From assembly GCF_900155885.1 (NCBI RefSeq), contig NZ_FTMB01000008.1, forward strand, positions 104,457 to 168,456: a stretch of 64,000 bases of DNA. Reading direction: 5' to 3'. The number at the start of each line of letters is the position of its first letter. Within the stretch, counting starts at the first letter, position 1. Both the position numbers and the translations under genes were made by a program. The notes under the pieces are model-generated. The model saw nothing but the letters and a program-made list of their open reading frames with translations. It ran no database searches and was not told the DNA's origin. Positions 9,320 to 18,379 of the stretch are shown here, one piece after another. The stretch comes from Rhizobium sp. RU20A (GTDB taxonomy: Bacteria; Pseudomonadota; Alphaproteobacteria; Rhizobiales; Rhizobiaceae).

Positions 9320-10549
9320 TCATGCCGGCGCTTGGCCGATGCGCCACTGGTAGGGCGGCGGCGTGCCGTTGACGGCGAAATCGCCGACGATGCGGTCCTT
9401 GTAGATGCGCGGATTGTGGGAGGCGAGCGTGCGGGCATTGCGCCAGTGCCGGTCGAGCCCGGCGGGCTTGCGCGCCGCCGATGCGCCGAGCGTGTCGAAG
9501 AGGATCGTCGCCGCCTCCAGCACGAGATTTGTAACGACGGTCAGCGCTTGCGACGTTTCGATTTCGGCGATCACGTTGGCGCGCTCTTCTGCCGCCTGAT
9601 CTCCGGCGAAATGCGCCTGATAGGCACGCTCCAGAGAACGTGCCACCTGCAGTACGATGGCCGTTGCGGCATAGGCATTGGAGCGGATGCGGCCGACGAC
9701 CTGAAGAACCTGGGGATCCTGGCTGGAGCGCGGGCCGGCCGCGTTGGTGTAATGACGCGTGCGCTTGGCGACCGCGTCGGCCGTCTCGTTCGCGATCGCC
9801 CGGGCGATGCCGGCGAGCGTCGCGAGGTGAACCGTCTGGTAATAGCCCGCGCCATACCGGAACTGCGCCTCGTCCGGCACCACATCGGCGGGATCGACGG
9901 GAACATCGGCGAAGGTGGCCGTGCCGGACGCCGTCAGGATTTGTCCGAAGCCGTCCCAGTCGTCGATGACTGTCACGCCGGCTGCGTCGCGGCGCACCTG
10001 CGCGGCACCGCTGGCGCCATCAAGGCCGGTCACGCCGACATTGATCCAGTCGGCAAAGAGCGAGCCGGTCGTGTAGTACTTGGCGCCATTGACGACCAGT
10101 GCGCCATCCTTTTCGCTGACGCGCGTCGAAAAGGCCTCCTGGCTGGCATTGCCGATTTCGGTCCAGGCATTGCCGACGATCTCGCCGGCCACGATCCGCT
10201 TGACCCAGCGGGCGCGCTGCGGCCCTGAGGGCCGGTTGACGACCTCTTCCGCAAACCCGAAATGGCCGCGCAGCGCCTGCGTAATGTTGGAATCGGCGGC
10301 CGAGAGCTCGATGAGCAGGTTGAAGAGTTCGGGAAGTGTCGCCCCCGCGCCACCCTCTGCCTCAGGAATGCGGATGGCACCGAAGCCGACAGCCTTCAGC
10401 GCCGCAATTTCGCCGACCGGCAGCTGGCGCGAGAGATCGCGCTCGACGGCTCCCTTGGCAATCTCGGCAAAGAGCGGGCGAAAGCGTTGGGCCAAAGTCT
10501 CGTAACGCTCCGAAGGGCCTTCCCCCCAGGCGCTGTCAATCTGTGTCAT
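9320..10549 (-). CDS. SfnB/DszC-like flavin-dependent monooxygenase of the acyl-CoA dehydrogenase fold
   Basis: The 409-residue product has an acyl-CoA dehydrogenase fold: an N-terminal helical domain with IPEAEGGAGATLPELF, a middle beta domain (GAKYYTTGSLFADWI) and a C-terminal helical domain ending NGTPPPYQWRIG. It lacks an obvious catalytic glutamate in an acyl-CoA context and resembles flavin monooxygenases that act on sulfur compounds (SfnB, DszC), which use FMNH2. Its position beside cysE and facing ssuACB supports a role in releasing sulfite or sulfide from an organosulfur compound. The exact substrate is unknown, and a true acyl-CoA dehydrogenase cannot be fully excluded. Confidence 0.75.
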   Translation of the reverse strand: MTQIDSAWGEGPSERYETLAQRFRPLFAEIAKGAVERDLSRQLPVGEIAALKAVGFGAIRIPEAEGGAGATLPELFNLLIELSAADSNITQALRGHFGFAEEVVNRPSGPQRARWVKRIVAGEIVGNAWTEIGNASQEAFSTRVSEKDGALVVNGAKYYTTGSLFADWINVGVTGLDGASGAAQVRRDAAGVTVIDDWDGFGQILTASGTATFADVPVDPADVVPDEAQFRYGAGYYQTVHLATLAGIARAIANETADAVAKRTRHYTNAAGPRSSQDPQVLQVVGRIRSNAYAATAIVLQVARSLERAYQAHFAGDQAAEERANVIAEIETSQALTVVTNLVLEAATILFDTLGASAARKPAGLDRHWRNARTLASHNPRIYKDRIVGDFAVNGTPPPYQWRIGQAPA

Positions 10550-11026
10550 CCCATGGTCCTCGGAAAATCAAAGCGGTGTCAGAAGCGCCGTCCTGCGTTA
10601 GATGCGGGCCGATCTCCATGGTCTGGGACAGGCCGACAACGGAGAATTCTGCGGCAATATAAAGAACGCATGCTGATAAAAACAGAAATTATATATTTTT
10701 AATCAGAAAATGGGAGTTGGTTTTGCTCCGATTCCCATTTCAATGTGTAGATTTGCACTGAGAGCTGACGCGGCGCCGAGGCGTTCGGCGCCAAGAAGCG
10801 GGCAGCAGGCGCTGGCAGCGGCTGGGATGAGTTCTGGCCGATAACGCCGAGAATGTAGTCGCTCAACCCAGGACCCTTGGCGCGTCATTCTACCCAGAAT
10901 GACGCGCTATCGCTTTGTGAACGCTCCAAGCTCCCCCGAACTTCAGAGGCAATGCGGGTCCAGACGAACCAGCAGGATGCCGAGGACGTCACGGTCACGA
11001 GTCGCTTCGGCGTCCAGTCTTCGCTC
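10550..11026. other. Gene-free interval with AT-rich promoter tract and two strong hairpins
   Basis: No credible gene is visible. Bases 10670-10700 are AT-rich and probably carry the promoter of the leftward monooxygenase-cysE operon. Two palindromes stand out: 10772-10792 (GGCGCCGA, loop of 5, TCGGCGCC) and 10880-10907 (perfect 12-base arms GCGCGTCATTCT and AGAATGACGCGC, loop accc). Neither has a T-run on either strand, so they are repeat-like or bidirectional transcription barriers rather than classical terminators. Confidence 0.5.
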
Positions 11027-11518
11027 TCAGCTTGCCGGCTTGAGGGAGGCCAGCATCTCGCCGAGCTCTTTCTGGTGCGCGGCCTGCGTGTCCTTCGAAC
11101 CCCAATAGGTGAAGATCAGCACTTTCTCACCGGCGGCGGCAAAGCCGATCGAGACGTCAACCGGGCCGTCCTCGTCCGTGCCCTGGTAATCGAGAGAGGA
11201 GATCTTCAAGCCGTTCACATCGGTCTCGGGAGACTCCTTCAGCGTTGCCGGGTCGATCTTGACGCCGTTCTTCGTCAGAAAGTCGATGGCGATTTCCGTC
11301 GTCTTGTCCGTCGAGGCAGCATCAGCGACATCGATCGAGAAGTAGATTGCCCCGTCTTCGGAGGTGGCGTCGACGCCGGTTTCGGTTTCCTTGGGGCCCC
11401 AGCTGTCGGGAATGGTGATCGATGCGACCGGAGCATCGCTGGGGAAGATCAGTTCGGCAGCGGAGACGCTGAACGGCAGAGAGAGTGCAAAAGCGCAGGC
11501 GAGAAGAAGCTTCTTCAT
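11027..11518 (-). CDS. Small exported protein of unknown function
   Basis: Starting at 11518 the product is 163 residues with a textbook Sec signal peptide (MKKLLLACAFALSLPFSVSA), so it is periplasmic or secreted. The mature part is acidic and contains ITIPDSWGPKETETGVDATS and LSLDYQGTDEDGP-like segments (visible as SSLDYQGTDEDGPVDVSIGF). This recalls small periplasmic proteins in which a polypeptide is compared with an expected response, but no named domain is recognised. An open frame runs 61 codons upstream without signal-like sequence, so that extension is rejected. It stands alone between the sulfur region and IS relics. Confidence 0.7.
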   Translation of the reverse strand: MKKLLLACAFALSLPFSVSAAELIFPSDAPVASITIPDSWGPKETETGVDATSEDGAIYFSIDVADAASTDKTTEIAIDFLTKNGVKIDPATLKESPETDVNGLKISSLDYQGTDEDGPVDVSIGFAAAGEKVLIFTYWGSKDTQAAHQKELGEMLASLKPAS

Positions 11519-12218
11519 GGTCGACCTTTTCAAGGATGTTCCCGGTAAGGGATGCGGACGATGTCCAGCGGCATCGATATATCCAAGGCGATTGTGTCTC
11601 GTAAAGGGATCTCTAAAACGGCGATGTGCATGGCGATCTGTCGGATCGCGGGTGCCCCACCAGCCCGCGCGAGCGACTCTGCTGCTGAGCGCGATGGGCA
11701 CGGTAGCTTGAGCCCCACGTTAACCATACGCGGGCTCTTTGTTCCGGATGCGTTCTGATCCCTTGCCGGAGTGCGTTCTCCGGGCTATGTCGACAGTGTC
11801 GGCAGAAACTGAACATCTGCAGACACTTAGCGGCCCCCGCCGGTGCTGGAACACCGAACGGGGGCCTGACCAGCAACCTTCCTTGGAAAGGTCTCCGGCT
11901 ATGTCGACCCTTAAATGCTTCGCTTCCCGCACGGAAGCGGCTTCTCCCTCTCTCCCCACCACACAGCGGCTTCTGCCCGACCGGCGCACCCAGCTTTAGG
12001 CCGAGCATCCAAACCGATCGACTGGGTAGTAGGGCGCGAACGCAACGCGCTTGCATCGCGGACCCGTGCCGCAGCGCTGCCCAGGCGATCCTGTAGCCTT
12101 CAGGCTGTTGGTTTGCGCGCAGAACTGAGCCGGTTAGGCGCATAATTTCCATTGAGAATTGAGCCATGTGAACCTTCCCCCGACGCGGAGAGCGACGTGG
12201 GCAACGGAGTGATCCACA
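11519..12218. other. Gene-free decayed interval
   Basis: About 700 bases with no intact gene on either strand; open frames here are short, compositionally odd and lack ribosome sites. Near 12120-12180 the minus strand reads [19 protein letters not shown], a short peptide of a kind I associate with rhizobial transposon edges, but I cannot assign a family. The interval is best read as layered remains of mobile elements. Confidence 0.45.
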
Positions 12219-12400
12219 TGGCCTGATCTGGTCGGCGACATTGCGCCACTGGGTACTTGCTGCCTCCGGTATATCCTGGGCAAAAGCCGCGGCGATGAAT
12301 GCGGAGACGACGCGCCTTCCGCTCTTCCCGGCATGGTCCAGCGCGTGGCGCATAAAGTGAATCCTGCACCTCTGCCAGGTAGCCGAGAGCACCTTCGATA
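12219..12400 (-). mobile_element. IS256-family transposase fragment
   Basis: The minus strand encodes [20 protein letters not shown] followed by [20 protein letters not shown] and [13 protein letters not shown]. This is the central segment of IS256-family (mutator-type) transposases. Only about 60 residues remain: the fragment begins right after the transketolase homology and ends abruptly. No terminal inverted repeat was found, so it is a fossil of the element that truncated the transketolase gene or of a later deletion. Confidence 0.7.
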
Positions 12401-12405
12401 ACCCT

Positions 12406-12734
12406 GGCGTGGCCGTATTCCGGGTGGCCGGCGGTCTTGGAGCCGAGCTGGCGGAACGCCTTCAGATCGTCAACCGACATGTCCGGGTAACCGGTCAAGT
12501 ACAGCAGCGAGTAAAGCGGCATCGAGCCATGGCCGGTCGACAGTAAGAACTTGTCACGGTCCGGCCAATGCGGTTTGGTCGGGTCGAACTTCAGATACTT
12601 CGAGAACAGGACGGTGGCGACGTCGGCCATACCCATCGGCATGCCCGGATGGCCGGAATTCGCCTTCTCGACTGCATCCATTGAGGGGGAACGGATCGCA
12701 TTGCCATCCGGTCGTGTTGTTGAGGAGAAATCAT
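12406..12734 (-). pseudogene. Transketolase N-terminal remnant
   Basis: The minus strand encodes [20 protein letters not shown] through [17 protein letters not shown], the N-terminal thiamine-diphosphate domain of transketolase, about 100 of the usual 660 residues. The likely original start at 12734 reads [11 protein letters not shown], but the frame must shift near 12705 to continue as NAIR...MDAVEK, so it is frameshifted as well as cut. The rest of the gene is gone, replaced at about 12400 by an IS256 scrap. It lies 34 bases after the phosphatase gene on the same strand, so it was the last gene of the ROK-regulated sugar operon. Confidence 0.8.
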
Positions 12735-12768
12735 GAACCCAATGTCTTGCGATCAGAGAAGGAGAAGC

Positions 12769-13557
12769 TCAGCCGTAGATCTCGACAAGCGCCTGGTAGA
12801 TCGTCTCGTTGCCGGCGATTACCCGATTGCCCTTGCGAAGCCCGTCATCGGCTAGGAAGTCGTTGGTCTTCAGGCCAGCGGCGCGGATGACGGCGATGGC
12901 GCCGAGGCAATCCCACGAGTTGATATGTGGCTCGATGTAGCCGAGCAGGCGGCCGCTGGCGATGTAGCAGAGCGTCAGCGCCCCCGATCCGTCGCGGTAG
13001 AACATGCCGCCTTCCTTCAGGAAGCGTTCGAACATCGGCAGGAATTCGTCGGGCGTCACGCGCGGCGAATAACCGACGCCGACGATGCCGTCGCGGATGG
13101 TTTTTCCGGGATGCCGGCCAACCGGCGCGCCGTTCAGCGTTGCCGGAGAATCGATGCCGCCGGCAAAGAGCTCGTTGCGCTCGGGCGCGTAGACCATGCC
13201 GAATTTCAGCGCGCTGTCTTGCACGAAGGCGATGGAGACACACCAGCTCGACATGCCGGAGATAAACGGCTGGGTGCCGTCGATCGGATCGACCACCCAG
13301 ATCCCCTGGCCTTCGGCGAATTCCGAAAGGCCGGTCTCCTCGCCGAGGAAGGCGTCATCGGGGAAGTGCTTTTCCAGTGCGCCGCGGATCAGCAGTTCGG
13401 TGTTGAGGTCGGCCTCGCTGGCCATGTCCTGCAGACCCTTCTCCTTGATCGTCAGGCTGTCGCGGTTCTTGAAATAGCCATGAGCGAGATCGCCGGCCTG
13501 ACGGATGAGGTCGAGCGCGAACTGGAAGCGCGCGTTGATACTGGATTGAGCGGTCAT
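12769..13557 (-). CDS. Inositol-monophosphatase family sugar phosphatase
   Basis: The start at 13557 gives MTAQSSINARFQFALDLIRQ and a 262-residue protein. The metal-binding motifs of the family are present: GEETG (near residue 69), WVVDPIDGTQPF (near 87-98) and SWDCLGAIAVIRAAG near the C terminus, where the conserved WD of the third motif sits. It hydrolyses a phosphomonoester in a Mg-dependent way; family substrates include inositol-P, histidinol-P and sugar phosphates. Being 37 bases downstream of the ROK kinase gene suggests a sugar-phosphate role in this operon, not inositol metabolism, but that is inference. Confidence 0.82.
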   Translation of the reverse strand: MTAQSSINARFQFALDLIRQAGDLAHGYFKNRDSLTIKEKGLQDMASEADLNTELLIRGALEKHFPDDAFLGEETGLSEFAEGQGIWVVDPIDGTQPFISGMSSWCVSIAFVQDSALKFGMVYAPERNELFAGGIDSPATLNGAPVGRHPGKTIRDGIVGVGYSPRVTPDEFLPMFERFLKEGGMFYRDGSGALTLCYIASGRLLGYIEPHINSWDCLGAIAVIRAAGLKTNDFLADDGLRKGNRVIAGNETIYQALVEIYG

Positions 13558-13595
13558 CGAGTGTTGTCCTTGAATGAGGTCGGGCAGCGGGCAGC

Positions 13596-14492
13596 TCAGT
13601 CTTTCCAGAGCCAGGCGGCGCCACGCACGCCGCTGGAATCGCCATGCACGGCCTTTCGGATGGGCGTATGGAAGACGGTGGAGAAGGTTCGCTTGGCGAG
13701 CGCCGGCGGCAGGTCCTCGTAGAGTTCGTCGACGTTGGACATGCCGCCGCCCATCACGAGAACATCCGGGTCCAGCGTGTTGACGACGGTCGCAAGCCCC
13801 CTGGCAACGCGGTCGACATAGCGATCCCAAAGAAGCCCGCAGAGGCGGTCGCCATCGCGCTTCTTGGCGATAATCTCCCGCGCCTTAAGCTCCTCGTTGG
13901 TGTGGCGCGTATATTCGGCCTCGAAGGCGCGGCCGGCGACCCAGGTCTCCATGCAGCTATGGCGGCCGCAATAGCAGGGGCGGCCGGCGATTTCGGTGAC
14001 ATCGGGAAAGGGCAGGGGATTGTGGCCCCACTCGCCGCCGCTGTTGTTCGGACCATGATGCGCCTTGCCGCCGACGGCGATGCCGGCGCCGGCGCCCGAG
14101 CCGAGGATGACAGCAAAGACCACGTTGTGGCCGACGCCGGCGCCATCGACCGCTTCCGAAGCGGCGAAGCAATCGGCGTCGTTTTCGACGCGCAGGTCGC
14201 GCTGGATCGCGTCATGCAGGTCCTTCTCTACCGGCCGTCCAAGCAGCCAGGTCGAGCTTGCGCCCTTGCCCAGCCGGCTGACGGGCTCGAGCGAGCCGGG
14301 AATGCCGATGCCGATCGATCCCCTCTCGCCGGTCTTTTCCTCCAGCGCATCGATCATCGCCTTGATCATGGCGATGCAGCCGAAATAGTCGTGGCGTGGC
14401 GTATCCTCGCGCAGTCGCAGCAATTCCCTGCCTTCGCGCGTCATGGCGACACCTTCGATCTTGGTGCCACCCCAATCTATTCCTATGAGCAC
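13596..14492 (-). CDS. ROK-family sugar kinase (fructokinase or N-acetylhexosamine kinase type)
   Basis: A GTG start at 14492 is chosen because GGAGGAAAAC lies just before it and the product then begins at the ATP-binding motif LIGIDWGGTKIEG; an ATG at 14543 lacks a good site. The 298-residue protein has the ROK zinc cluster (GRPCYCGRHSCMETWVAG, three Cys and one His) and the catalytic Asp in VENDADCFAASEA. It phosphorylates a hexose imported by the divergently encoded FrcBCA system. In Sinorhizobium the fructose operon also carries a kinase (frcK). The hexose could also be another ketose. Confidence 0.85.
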   Translation of the reverse strand: MLIGIDWGGTKIEGVAMTREGRELLRLREDTPRHDYFGCIAMIKAMIDALEEKTGERGSIGIGIPGSLEPVSRLGKGASSTWLLGRPVEKDLHDAIQRDLRVENDADCFAASEAVDGAGVGHNVVFAVILGSGAGAGIAVGGKAHHGPNNSGGEWGHNPLPFPDVTEIAGRPCYCGRHSCMETWVAGRAFEAEYTRHTNEELKAREIIAKKRDGDRLCGLLWDRYVDRVARGLATVVNTLDPDVLVMGGGMSNVDELYEDLPPALAKRTFSTVFHTPIRKAVHGDSSGVRGAAWLWKD

Positions 14493-14543
14493 GTTTTCCT
14501 CCCAGGCTCGCTTGGGCCGAGCCCTATTGCGTGATGATATCAA

Positions 14544-15779
14544 TCACGAGGCCGCCGAGCTGAAGAGCACGTCGCGGTCGCGCGCGTAGTCGGCAAGAAG
14601 CGGCAGGCTTGCGGCGCCTAAGACGCGTGCGTCGCTGCCGATTTTGCCTTCGACGATTTCCACGGGCGCCGCTCCCTGCATCTCCAGGCGCCCGAGCTTC
14701 TCCCTGGTCCTTTCCACCACCACGGCGCGGACATGCGGCGGAAAACCGCCGTCGATCACGACGTGATGGAAGTCGATCACCGATATGAACGAGCCGATCG
14801 CCAGCGCCAGGCTGTCGGTCGTCTGCTCGATCCAGCGATCGAGCACCGCGCCGATGTGCGACCAGTCGTCCGATTTGTGCCAGATGACGCTGGGGTCGCC
14901 GCCCTCGGCGACGATCATCCGCTCCAGCAGGAAGATCGAGGCGCACTGGATCAGCCGCTGCGGTGCACCACCCGGTACCGTTGACGGAACCGGCGCCGAG
15001 CCGATCGAGCCAGCATAGCCGCGCCGACCGGGATAAAGCGAGCCGTCGAGGACGACGCCGCCGCCGATCAGCGTTGCGAAGAATATGTAGAGAAAATCCG
15101 GATATTTCCGCCCCTCGCCGAAGGCGAGCTCCGCAGCGCAGGCTGCCGTCGCGTCGTTGTAGGAATGGACGGGCAGGGCGAACATCTGCTCGATCTCGGA
15201 TTTCAGGTCGAACCATTTCCACGCTTCCACTACATCGTGCGGCGCGCCGACTTCTTCTTCCCAGCTCCACATTTCCGAGGGAACGGCGATGCCGATGCCG
15301 CGCATGCGCGAGAACTGCAGCCGGGTCATGTTGTCGATGATCTCGTTGACGCCCTGCTCCAGGAAGGCGAGCAGCAGCGAGGGCGTCGGGTAGCGATAGG
15401 TGGTGCTGATGAACCGGCGCACCGCACCCGAGAGATCCATCAAGACCAGCTCCGCCGTGCGTCGACCGACCTTGAGGCCGATCGAAAACGCGCCTTCGGG
15501 ATTGAGCGACATCGGAACCGAGGGCTGGCCGACCTTGCCGCGCTGCGGAGCGCCCTTGATCAACAAGCCATCGCTTTCGAGCTGCTTCATGATGACGGAG
15601 CTTGCCTGCGTCGAAAGGCCGGTCAGGCGGGAGATCTCGACCTTCGACAACGAGCCGTGGGCGCGCACCAGCGAGAGCACGAGCCGCTCATTGTAGAGCT
15701 TGATCCCTGTCTGGTTGGTGCCGCGGCTCGGATCGCCAAGGCTCGGCTGATCCTGTTCGGCTCTTTCGGTCTCCAGCAA
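14544..15779 (-). CDS. ROK-family transcriptional regulator of the sugar module
   Basis: The 411-residue product has an N-terminal winged helix-turn-helix (VRAHGSLSKVEISRLTGLST) and a C-terminal ROK sugar-binding domain (GIGIAVPSEMWSWEEE, IFFATLIGGGVVLDG). A TTG start at 15779 is preferred because GGAGGGG precedes it at the right distance; the frame is open 64 codons further but without a site. It is transcribed away from frcB across a 358-base region holding dyads that fit a repressor. It is analogous to FrcR of rhizobia; release by a sugar or sugar phosphate is inferred. Confidence 0.82.
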   Translation of the reverse strand: MLETERAEQDQPSLGDPSRGTNQTGIKLYNERLVLSLVRAHGSLSKVEISRLTGLSTQASSVIMKQLESDGLLIKGAPQRGKVGQPSVPMSLNPEGAFSIGLKVGRRTAELVLMDLSGAVRRFISTTYRYPTPSLLLAFLEQGVNEIIDNMTRLQFSRMRGIGIAVPSEMWSWEEEVGAPHDVVEAWKWFDLKSEIEQMFALPVHSYNDATAACAAELAFGEGRKYPDFLYIFFATLIGGGVVLDGSLYPGRRGYAGSIGSAPVPSTVPGGAPQRLIQCASIFLLERMIVAEGGDPSVIWHKSDDWSHIGAVLDRWIEQTTDSLALAIGSFISVIDFHHVVIDGGFPPHVRAVVVERTREKLGRLEMQGAAPVEIVEGKIGSDARVLGAASLPLLADYARDRDVLFSSAAS

Positions 15780-16137
15780 ATCCGTCCCCTCCAACAAGAC
15801 GCGCCCTTTTCGGGCTGGCGTTACCCATAGCAAAGCGCCGATTGCGCCGCCGGGCAAGTGCTCGCTGATGAATCGACTATCGGAAATAACAGGATTGTCG
15901 TCAACATATAAATCATTCGGTATGATTATTGTTGATGCTGGAAGGGCGTAAATCAGCAATAAAAACGACAAAGGCTGATGTTCTGGGCGTTTCGCGTCAT
16001 TTCATAAATCATACCGACTTATCTATTGACAGTGAATGGCTTTGATGTTTGCCTGTGACGGTCGGCAGTGAGGAGCCGATGACGCCCGGTCGCCACCGAT
16101 CGGGAGAGCGAACGCCTAAGGGCATAGGGAGGAAAAC
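15780..16137. promoter_or_regulatory. Divergent regulatory region between the ROK regulator and frcB
   Basis: No gene. At 15911-15927 AATCAT and ATGATT form a perfect 6-base inverted repeat around TCGGT. A related half-site, AAATCATACCGA, lies at 16006-16017, just upstream of a consensus-like -35 (TTGACA, 16026-16031) for frcB. Two sites about 95 bases apart suit repression by a ROK dimer or tetramer, with looping possible. Confidence 0.6.
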
Positions 16138-17160
16138 ATGCGAAATCTTTTTGCAGGCACTGTCTCGGGGATCGCGATGGCGCTCGCGCTCGGCGCGCCG
16201 GCACACGCCGAAGACATCACCGCCTGCCTGATCACCAAGACCGAGGTCAATCCGTTCTTCGTCAAGATGAAGGAAGGTGCGTCCGCAAAGGCGAAGGAAC
16301 TCGGCATTAACCTCTTGACCTTCGCGGGCAAGCAGGACGGCGATGCCGACACGCAAATCGCCGCGATCGAATCCTGCATCGGCAGCGGCGCCAAGGGTAT
16401 TCTTTTGACGCCGAACGATTCGAGCGCGCTGGTGCCCGTCATCACCGAGGCCCGCAAGGCCGGCCTGCTGACGATCGCGCTGGATACGCCGCTTGATCCC
16501 GCCAATGCCGCCGACGCGACCTTCGCGACCGACAATTTCAAGGCCGGCGAGCTCGTCGGCAAATGGGCGGCCGGAACACTTGGCGACAAGAGCAAGGATG
16601 CGAAGATCGCGCTCCTCAACCTTAATGCCCAGCAGATCACCGTCGACTATATGCGCAACCAGGGTTTCCTGACGGGGTTCGGCATCGATGTGAAGAACCC
16701 GCAGCGGATCGGCGACGAGGATGACAAGCGCATCATCGGCAACGCCGTGACCAATGCGAATGAAGACGGCGGCCGTACCGGCATGGAAAGCCTGCTGCAG
16801 GTCGATCCGGAGATCAACCTCGTCTACACGATCAACGAGCCGACGGCGGCTGGCGCCTACGAGGCGATCAAGGCCGCGGGCCGTAAGGACAAGGTGACGG
16901 TCGTGTCGATCGATGGTGGATGCCCTGGCGTCCAGAACGTCAAGGCCGGCATCATCGGCGCCACCTCCATGCAGTTCCCGCTGATGATGGCGTCGATGGG
17001 CATCGAGGCAATCAAGACATTTGCCGACAGCGGCAAGAAGCCCGAGCCGACTCCCGGCCTCGACTTCTTCAACACCGGCGTGGAACTGGTGACCGACCAT
17101 CCCGTCGAAGGACTGAAGTCGATGACTTCGGACGAAGCCCTGAAGAAGTGCTGGGGCTGA
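16138..17160 (+). CDS. frcB: Fructose-type sugar ABC transporter substrate-binding protein FrcB
   Basis: The 340-residue protein has a Sec leader ([20 protein letters not shown]) and a type I sugar-binding fold. Family landmarks are [39 protein letters not shown], the central [20 protein letters not shown] and the C-terminal [14 protein letters not shown] tail (DEALKKCWG). These match Sinorhizobium FrcB closely as I remember it. It delivers fructose or a similar ketose or aldose (mannose and ribose are known FrcB ligands) to FrcCA. A good Shine-Dalgarno (AGGGAGGAAAAC) precedes the ATG. Confidence 0.9.
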   Translation: MRNLFAGTVSGIAMALALGAPAHAEDITACLITKTEVNPFFVKMKEGASAKAKELGINLLTFAGKQDGDADTQIAAIESCIGSGAKGILLTPNDSSALVPVITEARKAGLLTIALDTPLDPANAADATFATDNFKAGELVGKWAAGTLGDKSKDAKIALLNLNAQQITVDYMRNQGFLTGFGIDVKNPQRIGDEDDKRIIGNAVTNANEDGGRTGMESLLQVDPEINLVYTINEPTAAGAYEAIKAAGRKDKVTVVSIDGGCPGVQNVKAGIIGATSMQFPLMMASMGIEAIKTFADSGKKPEPTPGLDFFNTGVELVTDHPVEGLKSMTSDEALKKCWG

Positions 17161-17215
17161 TCCAGGTCCCTTATCGGGAAAGCCTCTGAAAACGGTCCTC
17201 CCAAGGACAAAGCAG

Positions 17216-17241
17216 GGGATGCGCGTGACCTCGCGCATCCC
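17216..17241 (+). other. Intercistronic hairpin downstream of frcB
   Basis: GGGATGCGCG and CGCGCATCCC are perfect 10-base arms around the 6-base loop TGACCT, midway between frcB (stop 17160) and frcC (start 17303). No T-run follows. Such structures after binding-protein genes usually protect the binding-protein mRNA and lower permease expression. Confidence 0.7.
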
Positions 17242-17302
17242 ATCGAAACGCCATGTGCACGCCAAGGAGCGTGTCGGCGCGCCCAGGAATAAGGGGTTCT
17301 CA

Positions 17303-18379
17303 ATGATCAACACCGAAGGGCAATTGCCGCATCCGGGCGGCGTCAACGCCGAAAGTGCCGCTGACGCCCATGCCAGGTTCGACCTTGATGATGTCGGAAT
17401 CGTCGGCAGATTGCAGCGGTTCCTGCACGGCTATCCCACCATCATCCCGCTGATCGTGCTGATGCTCTCGCTGATCGGCTTCGGGTTGTTTGCCGGATCG
17501 AAGTTCTTCTCGCCCTACAACATGTCCCTGATCGTCCAGCAGGTGTCGATCATCGGCGTGCTTGCCGTGGCGCAGAGCCTTGTCATCCTGACGGCCGGCA
17601 TCGATCTGTCGGTGGCTGCCATTCTGGTGCTTAGTTCCGTCATTGCCGGCAATCTTGCCGTCAAGCTCGGCTGGCCGGCGCCGATCGCGCTCTTGATCGC
17701 CTTTGCATGCGGCATCGGCATCGGGCTGTTCAACGGCTTCCTCGTGACCAAGATCAAACTGCCGCCGTTCATCGCCACGCTCGGCACCTGGAACGTGTTC
17801 TACGCGCTGAACCTCTATCTCTCCGGCGCCCAATCGATCCGCGGCAGCGAGATCGACACGTCAGCACCGCTTCTGAAGTTTTTCGGGCAGAACTTCTCTG
17901 TCTTCGGCACCGATGTCAGCTACGGCTCCATCCTGTTCGTTATCGTGTTCCTCGTCCTCTGGTACGCGCTGACGCGCACCGCCTGGGGGCGCCACATCTA
18001 TGCGGTGGGCGATGATCGCGAGGCGGCGGAGCTGGCCGGCATCCGCACCGATCGGGTTCTGATCTCGGTCTACGCCGTGGCGGGCCTGATCTGCGCTCTG
18101 GCCGGCTGGTCGGCGATCGGCCGCGTCGGCGCCGTGTCGCCGACAAGCTTCTTCGAAGGCAATCTGCAGTCGATCACGGCGGTCGTCATCGGCGGCATCT
18201 CGCTCTTCGGGGGCAGGGGCTCGATCCTTGGGCCGTTGATCGGCGCGCTTATCGTCGGCGTCTTCCAGTCGGGCCTCAGGATCGCCGGCGTCGATGTGCT
18301 CTGGCAGCTCTTCGCCATCGGCTGGCTCATTCTCATTGCGGTCGCGATCGATCAGTGGATCAGGAAGGTATCAGCATGA
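17303..18379 (+). CDS. frcC: Fructose-type sugar ABC transporter permease FrcC
   Basis: The start at 17303 (MINTEGQLPHPGG) is favoured over an upstream ATG at 17219 that overlaps the intercistronic hairpin. The 358-residue protein has an extended hydrophilic N terminus and about nine or ten transmembrane helices, with the RbsC-family segments LTAGIDLSVAAILVLSSVIA and AELAGIRTDRVLISVYAVAG. It is the homodimeric membrane channel and overlaps frcA by 4 bases. Confidence 0.9.
   Translation: MINTEGQLPHPGGVNAESAADAHARFDLDDVGIVGRLQRFLHGYPTIIPLIVLMLSLIGFGLFAGSKFFSPYNMSLIVQQVSIIGVLAVAQSLVILTAGIDLSVAAILVLSSVIAGNLAVKLGWPAPIALLIAFACGIGIGLFNGFLVTKIKLPPFIATLGTWNVFYALNLYLSGAQSIRGSEIDTSAPLLKFFGQNFSVFGTDVSYGSILFVIVFLVLWYALTRTAWGRHIYAVGDDREAAELAGIRTDRVLISVYAVAGLICALAGWSAIGRVGAVSPTSFFEGNLQSITAVVIGGISLFGGRGSILGPLIGALIVGVFQSGLRIAGVDVLWQLFAIGWLILIAVAIDQWIRKVSA

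Noticed and set aside
9320..10549. Fatty-acid beta-oxidation acyl-CoA dehydrogenase
   Set aside because: Neighbours are sulfur genes and no other beta-oxidation gene is present; the sequence is nearer to flavin monooxygenases of that fold. Not fully excluded.
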